A stretch of DNA of 64,000 bases from Microbacterium sp. SSM24 (GTDB lineage: Bacteria > Actinomycetota > Actinomycetes > Actinomycetales > Microbacteriaceae), in assembly GCF_025989145.1 (NCBI RefSeq), contig NZ_JAPDNQ010000001.1, positions 1,240,001 through 1,304,000 on the forward strand, written 5' to 3'. The position numbers and the translations under genes are program-made. This document shows positions 62,457-64,000 of the stretch, in pieces. The notes beneath the pieces are model-generated. The model saw only the letters and a program-made list of their open reading frames with translations, was not told where the DNA came from and did no database searches. The first letter of the stretch is position 1. The number at the start of each line of letters is the position of its first letter.

Positions 62457-63325
62457 ACGTCGCGGAGGCGGGCGGCGAAGCCCACCGGATCGCTCGGGTA
62501 CCCGGGCTGCTCCGTGAAGCCGCCGTGATGGCTCGGGAAGTCGGTCACCCGGACGCCCAGATGCGCGGCGACGGCGCGGGCGCCGCGCGCCGCGAACGTG
62601 TCACCCGACTCGACTCCCGCGGCGACGACGAGTCGATCCCCGAGACTGCGCAGGGACTCGACATCGATGGCGTACTCGATGATCGCGGGCATGTTGCGCA
62701 GCAGCGGATTCGTCCGCGTGCCGTCGTCGGCAGCCGACATCCCGAACATGGCCGGGTCGGGCGCGGGCTGCTCGAGGTAGTCGTCGGGCACGAGCCCGTC
62801 GAGCATCACGAACGGGATGAACTTCGCCATCGCGGCACCATCGCCCTGCTCCGCGTACGTGCGCTTCATGTCGGTGACCACGGCGAGCACCGCGTCGCGA
62901 TCGGGGAGGCCGGCGGCGAGCGGCGGCTCGTGCACCACCGCGATCCGCACGTCGTCCGGATGGGCCGCGAGCAGGCCGAGCAGGTTGACCGCCCCGCCGC
63001 TCGACCCGAAGGCGTCCACCGGCCCGGCGCCGACCGCCTGGATCACCCGGTGCAGATCGTCGGCATGCTGCTCGACGGTGATGTCGCTCGTCCCGAGGGG
63101 GTTGCGACCGGCTCCGCGCGGGTCGTAGGTCACGACGGGACGGTCGTCGATCAAGCCGGCCAGCGTCGCGAGCCCCGTCGCATCCATGGGCGCGGCGAAC
63201 AGGAACAGCGCCGGCCTCTCGGCGGTCGCCGTGGCGGGGTCGCCGTAGACGTCGTAGGTGATCGCGTCGTCGCCTTGGCCCACGACGTGGGTGGTCCGCG
63301 TGCGCTCGGCGGTGCTCCCGGTCAT
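62447..63325 (-). CDS. Alpha/beta hydrolase
   Basis: A 292-aa soluble hydrolase-fold protein. TYDPRGAGRNPLG matches strand 4/oxyanion region; the nucleophile elbow is AFGSSGGAVNLLG (G-x-S-x-G, Ser in GSSGG); the catalytic His is probably in SHHGGFTEQP. Substrate unknown. ATG 63325 overlaps the SRPBCC stop (ATGA), so the two are co-translated. Confidence 0.88.
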   Translation of the reverse strand: MTGSTAERTRTTHVVGQGDDAITYDVYGDPATATAERPALFLFAAPMDATGLATLAGLIDDRPVVTYDPRGAGRNPLGTSDITVEQHADDLHRVIQAVGAGPVDAFGSSGGAVNLLGLLAAHPDDVRIAVVHEPPLAAGLPDRDAVLAVVTDMKRTYAEQGDGAAMAKFIPFVMLDGLVPDDYLEQPAPDPAMFGMSAADDGTRTNPLLRNMPAIIEYAIDVESLRSLGDRLVVAAGVESGDTFAARGARAVAAHLGVRVTDFPSHHGGFTEQPGYPSDPVGFAARLRDVLG

Positions 63326-64000
63326 GCCGACACCAGCGTCCGCTCGAGCCGCGCGTAGCTGGCTTCCATGCCGTCCGTCATGCCGGTTGCGAGCACCATG
63401 TCGCGCGTCTCCTTGTCGGGGTACTCGATGAGAAGCGTGATGAGGGTGGCGCCGTCCTCCTCCTCGAGGTTGAGGTCGTTGAGCGTGGACGGGAAGTCGG
63501 TGCCCGTCATGTGCTCGGTCGTCACGGCCCGGCGGGGCGCCTCCGACAGCAGGGTCTCGCCGTCGAATCCGAAGGCCTGGCCCTCCGTGCCGCCGACCGG
63601 CTCCCACCGGTAGCGGTAGCGACCGCCCACAGCAGGGTCGACCTCGGCGACGGCGAGACGCCAGCCGTCGGGTCCGAGCAGCCACTTCTTGAGCAGCTCG
63701 GGCTCCTGGTGGGCACGCCACACGAGCTCGATCGGTCCCTCCACGAGCCGCGTGATGCGCACGTGCGTGTCGTCGAGGATCTCGGTCTCGGTGCCCTTGC
63801 CGGCGGAGTACTCGCGAAGGCCGGCGAGCACGCGGTCGAGCTGGTTGATCGCCATGGTCGAGCCCTCGACCATGCCCATCGCCACGACCTTCTCGAGAGC
63901 CTCGGCCGTCTCGAAGTAGGTCGTGTTGACCAGACGCGACCCGGTGGGGGTCTCGTCGAAGGCGAACACCATGCGCGAGGTGGGAAGGTCGGCGACCACT
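63322..64000 (-). CDS. SRPBCC/AHSA1-domain protein, C-terminal part (cut by window edge)
   Basis: At least 226 residues. The segment starts inside one SRPBCC (activator-of-Hsp90-like) domain (TYFETAEALEKVVAMGMVEG, INQLDRVLA) and contains a complete second one (RLVEGPIELVWRAHQEPELLKKWLLGPDGW, then TLLIEYPDKETRDMVLATGM). The protein thus has tandem domains and the start lies right of the window. Such proteins often sit beside ArsR-type regulators. Coupled to the hydrolase. Confidence 0.88.
   Translation of the reverse strand, partial: VVADLPTSRMVFAFDETPTGSRLVNTTYFETAEALEKVVAMGMVEGSTMAINQLDRVLAGLREYSAGKGTETEILDDTHVRITRLVEGPIELVWRAHQEPELLKKWLLGPDGWRLAVAEVDPAVGGRYRYRWEPVGGTEGQAFGFDGETLLSEAPRRAVTTEHMTGTDFPSTLNDLNLEEEDGATLITLLIEYPDKETRDMVLATGMTDGMEASYARLERTLVSA

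Overview
The window is high-GC actinobacterial DNA, most like a Microbacterium or another Microbacteriaceae member. This is inferred from base composition, gene families and start-site architecture, not from any 16S or database match. Pointers are the actinobacterial DUF3073 protein, an SCP2-like protein, an HtaA/HmuTUV heme locus with DtxR/IdeR boxes, a cellobiose-type operon with CebR boxes, and many leaderless genes. About 60 protein genes are packed tightly on both strands, with many 4-bp stop/start overlaps. I see no rRNA, tRNA, CRISPR array, transposase, integrase or prophage gene. The RND pump at the left edge and the SRPBCC gene at the right edge are cut by the window.

Layout. 1-7.3 kb: RND efflux pump, two overlapping fluoride channels, topoisomerase IB, a small membrane protein, a TipAS-type MerR regulator divergent from a DUF4097 protein/PadR pair, a universal stress protein and DUF3073. 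7.3-12.4 kb: purM-purF-MFS operon and two unknown genes. 12.6-19.1 kb: heme uptake, with a giant HtaA-like surface protein divergent from hmuTUV. 19.2-25 kb: SCP2-like gene, purD, a DHA2 drug exporter with its PadR repressor, a TfoX-like gene and purC. 25-28.4 kb: an ABC exporter and a VOC protein. 28.4-34.5 kb: ceb-type operon (binding protein, two permeases, GH1 beta-glucosidase, LacI regulator) under a promoter carrying three CebR boxes. 34.6-37.6 kb: purS-purQ, DUF1761, a 2-hydroxyacid dehydrogenase and apt. 37.7-40.1 kb: an M64 metallopeptidase fused to a seven-blade propeller, coupled to a small partner. 40.3-43 kb: GH13 glucosidase plus its LacI regulator. 43.3-47.1 kb: an M20D amidohydrolase, a 1.46-kb AT-richer insert flanked by 68-nt direct repeats, and a VanZ-RDD protein. 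47.2-51.1 kb: a KimA-like potassium importer and sufS-sufU. 51.2-59.6 kb: the full kdp system (small membrane peptide, kdpF, A, B, C, D, E). 59.6-64 kb: a membrane protein, TerC, a fatty acid desaturase, an alpha/beta hydrolase and the SRPBCC protein.

How it fits together. Potassium supply is covered twice (KimA-like symporter and Kdp pump). Iron is taken from heme under DtxR-type control. Two sugar modules carry their own LacI repressors and matching operators. Purine genes are scattered over five places.

Cross-cutting patterns: (i) seventeen genes start 6-7 nt after a TANNNT-like -10 box, so they are probably leaderless; (ii) intergenic gaps repeatedly hold long near-perfect palindromes of several sequence families; (iii) GGATGC/GCATCC is strongly over-represented on both strands; (iv) the 1.46-kb insert duplicates the 3' end of the neighbouring amidohydrolase gene in the manner of an attachment site.
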